The notes under the pieces: generated by a model | What the model was told of the DNA's origin: nothing | The model's input: the letters and a program-made list of their open reading frames with translations, nothing else | The model's database searches: none | Translations under genes and position numbers: made by a program | DNA from: Hahella sp018986435 | GTDB taxonomy: Bacteria > Pseudomonadota > Gammaproteobacteria > Pseudomonadales > Oleiphilaceae | Length of the DNA: 64,000 bases | Direction of reading: 5' to 3' | Assembly: GCF_050749805.1 (NCBI RefSeq) | Contig: NZ_CP192738.1 | Span: forward strand, 6,820,001 to 6,884,000 | Part shown: piece by piece, positions 18,024 through 26,723 of the stretch | Position numbering within the stretch: position 1 is the first letter of the stretch | How the letters are laid out: every line of letters starts with the position of its first letter

Positions 18024-19004
18024 GTGATCCTTATTTCTTCGCCAAACTCAAATCTGAGCCAACTGTTGCGACATTTGAACCATCAGGTCCAACAAGGGCT
18101 TTCTCTGGAACAGGCGCTGGCCAGGCTGGAGCCTCTCCTGCCAGCTCACGCACAGCCTCAGATTGAACAACTGAAGAAAGTATTGCAGGGCGACGTCAGC
18201 TTACATGCGACGCCTTACCAGGACAGCCCCTTCTATGACATAAGTCGCCTCGCCGCCATTGTGCGCGCCAAAGGCGGCTCGCTACCCGGTTTTCTGGAAC
18301 GCTATATCACTCACTCTCACGCCATGGAAGTCTCTTGGCGAGGCGTTTGGGACGGACTGCAAAGTCTGCTTGGCTACGTATTCGCCCTGTTAATGATCGC
18401 TATCTTTGTTTTCAGCGTCCTGCTCATCAAGGTGTTGCCTGGATTTCAGTCGTTCTATCGTGAAATGGACATGGAGCTGCCAGCATTTACGCTGGCGCTG
18501 ATATCCGGCCTGGAGGCGTTTCAGTCGGTCTGGATCTTCGCATTGATCGGTTTGATTCCGTTATTTTGGATTGGATTCAAGACAGTTGGCTGTATTCGAC
18601 GATTGAGGCCCATGCCGGATTTCATACAACGCCTCCCAGGCTTGTCCTCCATCGCCAAAGCCCATCTACGTTATCTCTGGCTCGCCAACGCCTATCTGCT
18701 TAACCGCTCCGGTCTGGATGCGGAAACGTCCTTACGTGAAGCGCTGCAGCTCTGTTCCAGCGCCAGCCTGGAAGAAACACTCTCACAACCGGAATACCTG
18801 GACCTGATGATCGCCCTGAAAACTGACGCGCTGGAGCAGGAGTTGGCGTATCAGTTCGAGCGACTCAACGTCGCGTACGCCGCGGCGCTGACGTCCTTCA
18901 AAACCAAATTCGTCGCAGGCGTCAGCACCCTGATCACCATACTGGTGGGAGCGGCCATCATCGCCGTCTACCTCCCTTTATTCGGCTTAGGCTCCGCTTT
19001 TTAA
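18024..19004 (+). CDS. PilC/GspF-family type II secretion F-domain protein
   Basis: A 326-residue inner-membrane protein with GTG start, 3 bases after the preceding stop. It has a cytosolic N-terminal helical domain (QVQQGLSLEQALARL...IVRAKGGSLPGFLERY), three membrane helices (about 113-137, 168-190, 295-318) and a second cytosolic domain. This is the T2SF fold that couples the assembly ATPase to pilin polymerisation. It is shorter than PilC (about 400) and the repeats are divergent. No pilB/pilT ATPase or prepilin peptidase gene is nearby, so it must borrow these or act as a specialised platform for the linked pilin. Confidence 0.8.
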   Translation: MILISSPNSNLSQLLRHLNHQVQQGLSLEQALARLEPLLPAHAQPQIEQLKKVLQGDVSLHATPYQDSPFYDISRLAAIVRAKGGSLPGFLERYITHSHAMEVSWRGVWDGLQSLLGYVFALLMIAIFVFSVLLIKVLPGFQSFYREMDMELPAFTLALISGLEAFQSVWIFALIGLIPLFWIGFKTVGCIRRLRPMPDFIQRLPGLSSIAKAHLRYLWLANAYLLNRSGLDAETSLREALQLCSSASLEETLSQPEYLDLMIALKTDALEQELAYQFERLNVAYAAALTSFKTKFVAGVSTLITILVGAAIIAVYLPLFGLGSAF

Positions 19005-19028
19005 CGGTTATTCATCAAAGGCAGAATT

Positions 19029-19514
19029 ATGACTAACACAGCGCAAAACGGCTTCACCCTCATCGAATTAATGATCGTGGTCGCCATCATCGGCATTCTG
19101 GCGTCCGTCGCCTTGCCCACTTATCAGGTTTACGTCACGCGGGCGCAGGTCACCGAGGCGGTCACCATCGTGGGCGAACTGCGTGATCAGGTGAAAGAGT
19201 ATTACAAATACAAAGGCGATTTTCCGACCGATAACGCCGCCGCAGGCATGCCTGCGCCCAACAAGTTATTGGGGAATTTTGTGAAGAACATCACTCTGGA
19301 GAACGGCGCCTTTCATGTTCAGTTGGGCAACAAGGTGAACAAAAGTCTGCAGGACAAATATCTCACCATTCGCCCCGCTATCGTGACCGGCAGCCCCGCC
19401 AGCCCAATGACCTGGTTGTGCGGACATAGCCCCGCGGTCGAGGGTATGGAGGCCGTCGGCGTCAATAAGACGGATATTGATCCGGCTTACCTGCCCTCCA
19501 ACTGCCGGTTCTGA
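19029..19514 (+). CDS. type IV pilin (major or minor pilin)
   Basis: A 161-residue prepilin with a short leader ending in Gly8 and the hallmark FTLIELMIVVAIIGILA segment: prepilin peptidase cuts before Phe9, and Glu5 of the mature protein is present. The head ends with two Cys (TWLCG and SNCRF) that should form the C-terminal disulfide loop. It is exported to the inner membrane and then polymerised into a pilus. It is the last gene of the cluster, 24 bases after the PilC-like gene. Similarity of its tail to that of the first gene is described there. Confidence 0.93.
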   Translation: MTNTAQNGFTLIELMIVVAIIGILASVALPTYQVYVTRAQVTEAVTIVGELRDQVKEYYKYKGDFPTDNAAAGMPAPNKLLGNFVKNITLENGAFHVQLGNKVNKSLQDKYLTIRPAIVTGSPASPMTWLCGHSPAVEGMEAVGVNKTDIDPAYLPSNCRF

Positions 19515-19527
19515 ACGCCGAAAACGC

Positions 19528-19911
19528 TTAGGCGGGGAACAGGGTTTCCCTGCCGTAACGCAGCTCCAGCGCCTGACGCTCCGCCTTGGTGAGACCTTTA
19601 ACCACCAGCGCGTAGGAATTATCTATCATCCGACCGATCTCTCCGGGCGGCACACCGCCATCCAGCGCCAGCGTATTCCAGTGTTTTTTATTCATGTGAT
19701 AGCCCGGCGTGACGGAGGGGAAGATATCCCGCAACGCCAGCGCTTCCACCGGATCGCACTTCAGGTTCATGCGTCCCTCGCCGTTTTCCATGCCAAGGGT
19801 CGCGAACATTTTGCCTCTGATCTTGAACACCGCCACCTCGGGTCCAAACGGAAAATCCTCAATGGCTTCGGGTTTACTTAAAAGCGCCTGTCTGGCCGCT
19901 GCGTAGTCCAT
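19528..19911 (-). CDS. MmcQ/YjbR family protein
   Basis: A 127-residue cytosolic protein with AGAGGCG before its ATG. It matches the MmcQ/YjbR (double-wing DNA-binding fold) family: the FPFGPEVAVFKIRGKMFA opening, the NLKCDP strand, and the MNKKHWNTL / SYALVVKGL tail. YjbR folds like a DNA-binding domain but its role is unknown. It lies 20 bases after the PaiB-type gene on the same strand, so the two are probably co-transcribed. It converges with the pilin gene, with 13 bases between stops and no clear terminator. Confidence 0.85.
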   Translation of the reverse strand: MDYAAARQALLSKPEAIEDFPFGPEVAVFKIRGKMFATLGMENGEGRMNLKCDPVEALALRDIFPSVTPGYHMNKKHWNTLALDGGVPPGEIGRMIDNSYALVVKGLTKAERQALELRYGRETLFPA

Positions 19912-19931
19912 ATCATCGCCTCTGATTAAAG

Positions 19932-20546
19932 TCAGCTATCCTGCAGCAACTGCATCTGCTGCGCGATCACCCGGGAGTTTTCGTCCGGCTGCGTCGACAG
20001 TCCGGCGATGACGCCGGCCCGATCCTGCGGGTTACGATTCTGGCTGAGTTTGAACTTGCCGTTCAAGATTTCGATATCAACGCTGAAACCGACAATGGCT
20101 TTCATCATCGCCTCCAGCCTGGCGGGCGGCACTTTGTTCATTTTCCAGGGGTTAGCGAACGCTGCTTCGTGTTTGTCGCTCAACTGCTCCAGCAGCCAGG
20201 GCAGACGTTCAGGGGGCAATAATTCCGAACGCCCCCGCGCCTCCACGCTCATGAAGTTCCAGGTAGGCACCATGCCCGTGCTTTCATACCAGTCCGGCGA
20301 CACGTACGCATGCGGTCCCTGAAACAGCACCCGTGTTTCATCGGCGCCGTCCAGCTCCTTCCATTGATCGTTCTGGCGGGCCAGATGGCCATACAAACGG
20401 TTATTCTCGCGATCCAGTATAAAGGGGACTTGATTGACCTCCAGCACCCCGGCTTTCAGCGTCATTAAAACACCGAAGCTCCAACGGTCAATAAAATCCA
20501 GCATGGCGGAGCGGTCCTCCACCTTGAATGAAGCGGGCATGTACAT
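19932..20546 (-). CDS. PaiB-family FMN-binding negative transcriptional regulator
   Basis: A 204-residue protein beginning MYMPASFKVED, the usual PaiB opening (MYxPxxF). Family features seen: HLARQNDQWK, LFQGPHAYVSPDWY, VPTWNF, and the C-terminal KLSQNR motif. The fold is a split-barrel FMN-binding domain. In Bacillus, PaiB affects sporulation and protease genes, but in proteobacteria the role is untested and the flavin may be used in an unknown reaction. It is likely cotranscribed with yjbR. Confidence 0.88.
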   Translation of the reverse strand: MYMPASFKVEDRSAMLDFIDRWSFGVLMTLKAGVLEVNQVPFILDRENNRLYGHLARQNDQWKELDGADETRVLFQGPHAYVSPDWYESTGMVPTWNFMSVEARGRSELLPPERLPWLLEQLSDKHEAAFANPWKMNKVPPARLEAMMKAIVGFSVDIEILNGKFKLSQNRNPQDRAGVIAGLSTQPDENSRVIAQQMQLLQDS

Positions 20547-20733
20547 AGTCGAAATATCCCTGACTGCACGGACTGTGGGTAATACGTCGCGCCGGCTGGC
20601 GTCTAACGCATCGGATTGAATAATATAGCGTTTTTAACCCGCGCTGACAGGGTTTGCCAGCGGGCTTTTCGAAAATAACGTTTTGCGCTATAACGGCTGG
20701 GCGTTTCACACATCTCATGGTTAAGGACCTCAC

Positions 20734-21249
20734 ATGCTTAACGCCGTCTTTGAGGATTTCCAGTTACATCCCGCACAAGAGGCGGACCTGCAAGCCGTTG
20801 TCGATATCTATAATTCCACAGTCGCTTCCAGACAAGTCACGGCGGATACTGAAGAGGTTTCCGCAGCGAGTCGCCAGGACTGGTTTTTGCGACATACCGA
20901 AGAACGTCCCTTGCTGGTGGCGGAACGAGCGGGCCAAATTCTGGGCTGGATCAGCTTCGAGCCCTATCATTCTCGTCCTGCATATCGACACACGGCGGAA
21001 CTGAGCATCTATCTGGCGCCGGAGCAGCGCGGCAAAGGCATGGGCGCCCGCCTTCTGAGTCACGCGATAGCATTGGCGCCGCAACTTGGCGTGACGGCGC
21101 TCGTCGGAGTGATTTTCTCCCACAATGCGCCCAGTCTCGCCTTGTTTCGCAAGCACGGCTTTCAATGTTGGGGAGAATTACCCAATGTCGCAGAAATGGA
21201 CGGCGCGCTCTACAGCGTGACGCTGATGGGCCTGTCGCTGCCTCAATAA
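20734..21249 (+). CDS. GNAT N-acetyltransferase, phosphinothricin/methionine sulfoximine acetyltransferase-like
   Basis: A 171-residue protein with AAGGA 6 bases before the ATG. The layout is that of the Pat/MddA group: a VVDIYNSTV opening helix, AGQILGWISFEPY, AELSIYLAPEQRGKGMG (acetyl-CoA loop R-x-x-G-x-G), NAPSLALFRKHGF, then a C-terminal strand. Homologues acetylate methionine sulfone or sulfoximine and, in some, phosphinothricin. It is a single-gene unit. Confidence 0.88.
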   Translation: MLNAVFEDFQLHPAQEADLQAVVDIYNSTVASRQVTADTEEVSAASRQDWFLRHTEERPLLVAERAGQILGWISFEPYHSRPAYRHTAELSIYLAPEQRGKGMGARLLSHAIALAPQLGVTALVGVIFSHNAPSLALFRKHGFQCWGELPNVAEMDGALYSVTLMGLSLPQ

Positions 21250-21284
21250 GCCCAACAAAAAATATTTTCTTTATCGTGCATTGA

Positions 21285-21301
21285 CTTAAGCCTACCTTAA
21301 G
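21285..21301 (+). promoter_or_regulatory. PmrA/QseB-type direct-repeat box
   Basis: CTTAAG-CCTAC-CTTAAG: two identical hexamers spaced by five bases, the exact layout of the PmrA/QseB operator. A possible -10 (TAATCT, 21313-21318) follows, 43 bases before the PepSY gene. Confidence 0.6.
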
Positions 21302-21360
21302 CTTCGCCCCTTAATCTGCTCCTTGTCGTTAAACAAGACATTCACACAAGGAACAGATTT

Positions 21361-21636
21361 ATGAAATCAATCTCAATCGCCTTATTCGCCGCCGCTCTGA
21401 GTCTGACCGCAGCCACCGCGTTCGCAGACCCTACCTGCACCACAGAGCCCAAGTCCGCCTGGCAGGATCAGGACGTTTTCAAACAGTCGCTGCTGGACCA
21501 GGGTTACAAGATCAAGAAGTTCAAAGAGACAGACACCGGCTGCTATGAAATCTACGGCTGGAACAATCAGGGTCAGAAAGTGGAGATCTACTTCAACCCG
21601 GTTAACGGCGAAGCTGTCAAAACTGAAATAGATTAA
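21361..21636 (+). CDS. periplasmic PepSY-domain protein
   Basis: A 91-residue protein with an AAGGAAC site and a signal peptide ending near AFA (residue 22). The mature part is one PepSY domain (VFKQSLLDQGYKIKKFKETDTGCYEIYG...VEIYFNPVNGE), with a Cys pair (Cys26 in PTCTTE and Cys60) that may form a disulfide. It precedes a cytochrome b561-type gene by 10 bases, a pairing found in many proteobacteria and often under two-component control, fitting the PmrA/QseB-like box upstream. It may modulate a heme or membrane-stress function. Confidence 0.88.
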   Translation: MKSISIALFAAALSLTAATAFADPTCTTEPKSAWQDQDVFKQSLLDQGYKIKKFKETDTGCYEIYGWNNQGQKVEIYFNPVNGEAVKTEID

Positions 21637-21646
21637 GGAGTTTCCC

Positions 21647-22174
21647 ATGCAAACCGTTCGTGTCTGGGACCCTCTGGTCCGCTTATTTCACTGGACGTTA
21701 GCCACAGCGTGCATTCTGAATCTGTGGGTACTGGAGGACGGAAGTTCCTGGCACGAATGGGTCGGTTATTACGCCGGAGGCGCGATTGCGATCAGAGTCT
21801 TATGGGGTTTTATAGGGACGCCCTACGCGCGCTTTCGGTCTTTTTTTCCTACGCCGACACGGCTTAAAAACTATGTAGGCGCACTCCTGTCCGGAAAGCC
21901 CACCGAAACGGTAGGCCACAATCCGATGGGCGGCCTGATGATTCTGGCGCTCATGTTCCTGGTGGCTGCGCTGGCGGTCAGCGGCTGGATGATGAGCCTC
22001 GACGCCTTTTGGGGCGAAGACTGGCTGGAGGAGATTCACGAGGGCTTGGCCAACGCATTAATGGCGCTCATGCTTATTCACATCGCTGCGGTGAGCCTGT
22101 ATTCACGCTTTGGCAAAGAAAATCTTATCGCCGCCATGGTCACCGGCAAAAAGCAAATCAGCAAACCGGAATAA
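21647..22174 (+). CDS. cytochrome b561-type di-heme membrane protein
   Basis: A 175-residue inner-membrane protein with AAGGAG before its ATG. It has four predicted membrane helices and the family start VRVWDPLVRLFHW. Candidate heme ligands are His in RLFHW (residue 15), His in WHEW, and His in the last helix (MLIHIA). The DxxxRxxHW pattern is typical of Ni/Fe-hydrogenase or b561-type cytochromes that take electrons from quinol. It is the second gene of the PepSY operon. The partner acceptor is unknown. Confidence 0.87.
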   Translation: MQTVRVWDPLVRLFHWTLATACILNLWVLEDGSSWHEWVGYYAGGAIAIRVLWGFIGTPYARFRSFFPTPTRLKNYVGALLSGKPTETVGHNPMGGLMILALMFLVAALAVSGWMMSLDAFWGEDWLEEIHEGLANALMALMLIHIAAVSLYSRFGKENLIAAMVTGKKQISKPE

Positions 22175-22198
22175 GCACCAGACGAAGCGTCGTCAGGA

Positions 22199-22951
22199 TT
22201 ATTGATACTTCTTCAGCAAGGCGGCGTAAGTGCCGTCTTCCAGCATATGCCGCAGGGTCTCTTCCATCAGCTTGAGCAATTCCGGATCTTTGGCCAGCGG
22301 CGATTTTCTGGAGATAATCAAATGGGCGGGGGTATCCGATGCGACTTTTGTCGGCAGCCCTTCTATCTTCTCTTCCAGGCCCAGTTCCCGCGCCATGTAG
22401 TCCACTTCCAGGGCATTACCAATCACAGCGTCGATGCGCTGCGCGGCAAGCAGACGCAGATTATGGCTCATGCTCTTCTCGATCACCTCAAAGCGTCCCC
22501 GTTTTTGCGCATGATCAAACTCAGGATTGATGGAAAAACCCAGATTCTTGCCCAGTACCTTGCCGTCCAAATCCTCCAGGCTGTAAAAAACGATAGGCCG
22601 CTCCGGGTTAACAAACACGCAATAGGTGCTCAGATGAATCGGCGGATCGAGAAAAATCGCATACGCCTCCCGCTCCGGCGTACGAAAAGCGGAGAAGCCG
22701 CCATCAATGGACCCCGCCGCCACCTCATGCAGCACTCTTTTCCAGGGATAGAGCTTGATATCGACCTTCCAGCCCAAACGACGCGCCATTTCTTCGACGA
22801 TATCCACGTCCAGGCCTTTGACCTGATCGCCATCGCGCCATTCATATGGCTTGAAGTCCTCCTGTGAAGCCAGCACCAGCGACATTTCCGCCGCTGACGG
22901 CTGCATCAGTAGCGCGAGCAGCCCACTAAACACCAATACTGACAGTCTCAT
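22199..22951 (-). CDS. periplasmic solute-binding protein, family 3
   Basis: A 250-residue protein from the ATG at 22951 (AAAAGG upstream; a TTG six codons earlier is less likely). A signal peptide (RLSVLVFSGLLALLMQPSAA) precedes a bilobal SBP_bac_3 domain: EDFKPYEWRDGDQVKGLDVDIVEEMARRLGW, then AGSIDGGFSAFRTPER, ending in GTYAALLKKY. No permease or ATPase lies beside it, as is common for orphan members in this group. The ligand is probably an amino acid-like molecule, but this is only family-level inference. Confidence 0.87.
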   Translation of the reverse strand: MRLSVLVFSGLLALLMQPSAAEMSLVLASQEDFKPYEWRDGDQVKGLDVDIVEEMARRLGWKVDIKLYPWKRVLHEVAAGSIDGGFSAFRTPEREAYAIFLDPPIHLSTYCVFVNPERPIVFYSLEDLDGKVLGKNLGFSINPEFDHAQKRGRFEVIEKSMSHNLRLLAAQRIDAVIGNALEVDYMARELGLEEKIEGLPTKVASDTPAHLIISRKSPLAKDPELLKLMEETLRHMLEDGTYAALLKKYQ

Positions 22952-23165
22952 TTGGCCTTTTCTCCGCAATGATAATAGCGCCTTATCATCCTTTCGGCCG
23001 ACCCTACCAACCCAAAAGCCTATTGTAGCTGATTCTTTTTTAATCTATTTATATAGCAACTTTACAAACGGTTACATATTTACAACAGACAACTTTATAA
23101 CAGACAACCGGGATGTCACGAATGAGCGCATTCGACCACCGGCCGGCGGCGAGAAGAGAACAGTT

Positions 23166-24038
23166 ATGCACGTAGTAAGCTACACCGAACCCCAACTCCC
23201 TGATTTACTGACGCTTTACGCAAAGACCTTGCTAAAGCGGGAGCTGACCTACACTCGCCTGCCCGAATTATGCGTTGAGGTTTTCGATATCACTCTTTGC
23301 CGCAGCCATCTGGAAAAATATCTGCACTTCTTTGAGTTTAGTCCGCAATACCGACAAACTGAACGCGCGCCCCTACCGTTTCTGTATGTTTTTACCCAAA
23401 AACCCCAGCTGACCCTGCTGACCCGGCCGGAATTCCCTCTCAAACTGCTGGGTCTGGTGCACCTGGGCGTCAAGTTTATCCAGCGTTTTCCAGTATGCGC
23501 CCAGGACCGATTGACTGTACGCGCGTATTTATCCGGTCAGGAAGAATGCGCGCATGGACAAAGCTTCACGGTGACGACGGAAATCTGGACCCGCGGTCAG
23601 GTGGCGGTGGAAATGGTCAATCATTACCTGAGCAAACGCCCTGGCAATCATCGCCCCGCCCGTAACGGACCACGCACGCCGTTTTCCGACGCGGCTCCGC
23701 AGACGACCTTCTATTTCGGCAGCGCCGATATTCGCCGTTATGCGCGACTGTCCGGCGACTTCAATCCGATCCACCTGTACCAGTGGACCGCGCGTCTGTG
23801 CGGCATGAAGAAACCGATAGTGCATGGCATGTATTCCGTCGGCAAAATCATGGGCTATCTGAGCAATCAGAATGAACGTGAGATTCGCCAGGCGTCCTTT
23901 AAGTTCACCCGTCCCGTCTACGTGCCCAATGACTTATCCTTGTGGACCCACGCTTTCGATAATCGCACCATGGTGACCCTGGGCAGCCGCTCCAACGCCC
24001 CCAGCGTCTCCGCCGAGATCGAATACAAGCTGGGCTGA
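23166..24038 (+). CDS. MaoC-like (R)-hydratase domain protein
   Basis: A 290-residue protein. The frame is open far upstream, but the ATG at 23166 follows a GAGAAGAGA site, and upstream codons overlap the divergent solute-binding gene. The C-terminal half is a hot-dog MaoC domain with the hydratase-2 signature SGDFNPIH (catalytic Asp and His) and GMKKPIVHGM. The N-terminal half looks like a second, divergent hot-dog domain. Relatives hydrate (R)-specific enoyl-CoA or act in fatty-acid metabolism. It is a monocistronic gene. Confidence 0.82.
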   Translation: MHVVSYTEPQLPDLLTLYAKTLLKRELTYTRLPELCVEVFDITLCRSHLEKYLHFFEFSPQYRQTERAPLPFLYVFTQKPQLTLLTRPEFPLKLLGLVHLGVKFIQRFPVCAQDRLTVRAYLSGQEECAHGQSFTVTTEIWTRGQVAVEMVNHYLSKRPGNHRPARNGPRTPFSDAAPQTTFYFGSADIRRYARLSGDFNPIHLYQWTARLCGMKKPIVHGMYSVGKIMGYLSNQNEREIRQASFKFTRPVYVPNDLSLWTHAFDNRTMVTLGSRSNAPSVSAEIEYKLG

Positions 24039-24044
24039 ACCTGC

Positions 24045-24065
24045 TCCGCCGCGTCCTGCGGCGGA
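24045..24065 (+). terminator. weak hairpin after maoC-like gene
   Basis: TCCGCCGC (24045-24052), GTCCT, GCGGCGGA (24058-24065): a perfect 8-bp stem but followed by ATAATCC rather than a T run. Confidence 0.4.
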
Positions 24066-24204
24066 ATAATCCTGAAAAGTATGCTACTTAATTAATAGGC
24101 GTTATTTTTGATGCGCCGCATTGCGTCGCGCCGGCATCAACGGCGGAAAGCGCGCAAGGCCTTATTCCAACTTATTTTTTGCACCCGCTGTGGAGCCTTT
24201 ATTC

Positions 24205-25146
24205 ATGTCCAGCGAAGTCAACGATCTGGCGCATACGCTGTTCGCTTTTATAGAAAGCAGCGACGAAGCTTACGCCCTCTTCAACGACCAGGATCTTCTT
24301 GAGTACTGCAACGCCGCTTTCGCCCGGCTTTTCAATGCTGAATGCGACTTTCTCGCCGGTTTCAGCTTTCGTCGTCTGGCGGAACGTTGCTACGACACCC
24401 GGCAAGGGATTCACATTGAGTCCGACGATCTTGAGGGGTGGTTGCGATACGCACAGGAATTACGTCGCACGCGCCAGTTCCGCAGCTATGAGGTGGAGAT
24501 CAGCGGCGGTCGCTGGTTCTTATTCTCGGAACAGATCGACAAACAGGGCCGCATGCTGGTGCGCGCCCGCGATCTCACCGCGCAGAAGCAACTGGAAGGC
24601 CGCATCAATCACGCCAACCAGAAGTTACGCCATATGGCGATGACGGATGAACTCACGCATGTCTCCAACTATCGCGGCTTTTTCGAAGCGGCGGAAGCGG
24701 AGGCGAATCGCTGCTGGCGCACCGGTGCGCCCATGACGCTGATGCTGCTGGACATGGACCATTTCACAAAGGTCAACGACAACTATGGCTATCCGGTGGG
24801 TGACGCAATATTGCGCCGCATCGCGGAAATGACCCGGGACGCGTTGCGTGAATACGATGTGTTTGGACGTATCGCCGGCGAAGAATTCGCCATTTTCCTC
24901 AGTCAGGCCAATGATAAGGTCGGCATGCAGATCGCTGGACGCCTCATCGAATCCATAGCCGACATGGTTTTCACCGGGCCCGAGGATGGCGATCCGGAAG
25001 TACGCGTCACCGCGTCTATCGGGCTGTGTATCGGAGAGTGCGATACGCCGTTCGAGCAGCTTTTCAAACAAGCGGAAGTGGCCTTGCAGCAGGCCAAAGA
25101 TCAAGGCAGGAATCGTGTGGAGGTGTTCCACATGAAAAAAAACTGA
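24205..25146 (+). CDS. PAS-GGDEF diguanylate cyclase
   Basis: A 313-residue cytosolic protein. The ATG at 24205 with GGAG nine bases upstream is preferred to an upstream TTG. The N-terminal half is a PAS-type sensor (residues about 10-125; YALFNDQDLLEYCNAAFARLF), then a coiled linker, then a GGDEF domain with the active loop AGEEF (224-228). That loop form is found in active cyclases. The product-inhibition RxxD site is present as REYD (215-218), five residues before the loop. It should make cyclic di-GMP in response to an unknown cue. No EAL domain. It overlaps nothing and is probably monocistronic. Confidence 0.9.
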   Translation: MSSEVNDLAHTLFAFIESSDEAYALFNDQDLLEYCNAAFARLFNAECDFLAGFSFRRLAERCYDTRQGIHIESDDLEGWLRYAQELRRTRQFRSYEVEISGGRWFLFSEQIDKQGRMLVRARDLTAQKQLEGRINHANQKLRHMAMTDELTHVSNYRGFFEAAEAEANRCWRTGAPMTLMLLDMDHFTKVNDNYGYPVGDAILRRIAEMTRDALREYDVFGRIAGEEFAIFLSQANDKVGMQIAGRLIESIADMVFTGPEDGDPEVRVTASIGLCIGECDTPFEQLFKQAEVALQQAKDQGRNRVEVFHMKKN

Positions 25147-25280
25147 TAGTGGTTTTCCAGAATTAGAAAAAGGATCTGCGACCATCCGCCGTCAGTGTCG
25201 TGCTCCTTGCGCTTGTCATGAGATCGCAAAAAGGACCGCAAAGCGCGCGACGACATCAGATGGCCGCAGAAAACAGGGGG

Positions 25281-26723
25281 CTAGCCTCGTGTGAACGCCT
25301 CCGAGCCGGTCGCGGCGACATTATCCGCCGGCGCTTCCCAGCCGCCGCCCAAAGAGCGGTAAATTTCCACAACGCCTTTCATGATATCCGTCTCCGCCTG
25401 CATGGCTGCGTCTTCCGCCGCCAGACGGGTGCGCTCCGTGTCCAGCAACACCAGCAGGTCGATAAAGCCTTCCTTGTATTGCGCCTGGGCGATTTCCTGA
25501 GCCCGCGCGCTGCTCTCCACCTGCGCCTGCAAGTGCAGATAACGCTGTTGGCTCTGATGATAATTAACAAAGCTGAGCTGTGCGTCTTCCAAAGCCCTCA
25601 GCACTGTCTGTTGATAGTCTTCCAAAGCCGCTTCGTTCTGCGCCTCGGCCACTCGCACCCGCGCCTTCAGGGAAGCCCAATCCAGCACCGCCCAGTTCAG
25701 GCTGGGCGCCACGGACCAAGCGCCGGAGGAGGATTTCAGCAGTTCACTGCCGGAGCCGGAAATAAAGCCCAGGAAACCCGTCATCTCCACCTTGGGAAAC
25801 AGGTCCGCCGTCGCCACGCCAACTCGGGCGGTGGCCGACGCCAAACGCCGTTCAGCGACGCGCACGTCAGGACGGCGACGCAACAAGGTCGCGGGGTCGC
25901 CAATAGCCAGCGCCGTGGCCACCTGGGGAATGGGCTGATAACTCAAGTCCATCGCCAGCTTGCCGGGCTCGGAGCCAGTCAGCACCGCCAGCCGATATTC
26001 ATCACGGGCGATACGCGCCTCTAATGGAGCCAGAGTGGCTTGAGCGCCGGCATACTGCGCCTTACTACGCACCACATCCAGCTCTGCGCCGACGCCCGTC
26101 TTGTACTTGGCTTCCGTCAGATCCACGACGGATTTCAGATTCTCCAGATTGCGCTGCGCCACTTGAATCTGCGCCTGGGCGCCGCGCAAGTCCGCGTAGA
26201 CGCGGACGACTTCGGCGATGATCTCCACCTGCACATTGCGTAACGCCGCGTCGCTGGACAGCGCTTCCGCCTCCGCCGCTTCGATCAACCGCGTCACGCG
26301 GCCGAAGAAGTCCAGATTCCAGCTCAGGTTGCCTCCAGCGGAATACTGCTCCACCTTGGCCGCGTCAGAGAAAGTCGGCGCCGACTTGGCGCGCGAAGCG
26401 CTGTATTCGGCGCCCACGCCGCCTTTCGGAAAGCGGTCGTCGCGACTGTCGTCAAAGGCAGCGTATGCCGCCTTCACATTGGCCCGCGCCTTGGCGATGT
26501 CATGGTTGTCAGCAAGGGCGAGATCCACCAGTTTCTCAATACGGGGATCGTTGAATTGTCCCCACCAGTTTTCCTCCATACGCTGGAAGTCGAACTGCTG
26601 CTGATTAAACGTCTGCAATTGCGCCGCAGGCTGTTCCGGAGCCTGATAATCAGGCCCCACTGTCATGCATCCCGCCATAGCCAGAGTCAGCGCGGAGACC
26701 AGGAAAAACTTCGCCTTACGCAT
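25281..26723 (-). CDS. RND efflux outer-membrane factor lipoprotein (NodT/OprM family)
   Basis: A 480-residue protein with a lipoprotein signal (MRKAKFFLVSALTLAMAGC, Cys19). It has two repeats of the OEP domain with long coiled-coil segments (e.g. RLIEAAEAEALSSDAALRNVQVEIIAEVVRVYADL) and the TVGPDYQAPEQ opening of this family. As a trimer it forms the TolC-like exit duct for the pump. Its start overlaps the permease stop by 8 bases, so it is the third gene of the operon. It resembles OprN/OprM-type channels. Confidence 0.95.
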   Translation of the reverse strand: MRKAKFFLVSALTLAMAGCMTVGPDYQAPEQPAAQLQTFNQQQFDFQRMEENWWGQFNDPRIEKLVDLALADNHDIAKARANVKAAYAAFDDSRDDRFPKGGVGAEYSASRAKSAPTFSDAAKVEQYSAGGNLSWNLDFFGRVTRLIEAAEAEALSSDAALRNVQVEIIAEVVRVYADLRGAQAQIQVAQRNLENLKSVVDLTEAKYKTGVGAELDVVRSKAQYAGAQATLAPLEARIARDEYRLAVLTGSEPGKLAMDLSYQPIPQVATALAIGDPATLLRRRPDVRVAERRLASATARVGVATADLFPKVEMTGFLGFISGSGSELLKSSSGAWSVAPSLNWAVLDWASLKARVRVAEAQNEAALEDYQQTVLRALEDAQLSFVNYHQSQQRYLHLQAQVESSARAQEIAQAQYKEGFIDLLVLLDTERTRLAAEDAAMQAETDIMKGVVEIYRSLGGGWEAPADNVAATGSEAFTRG

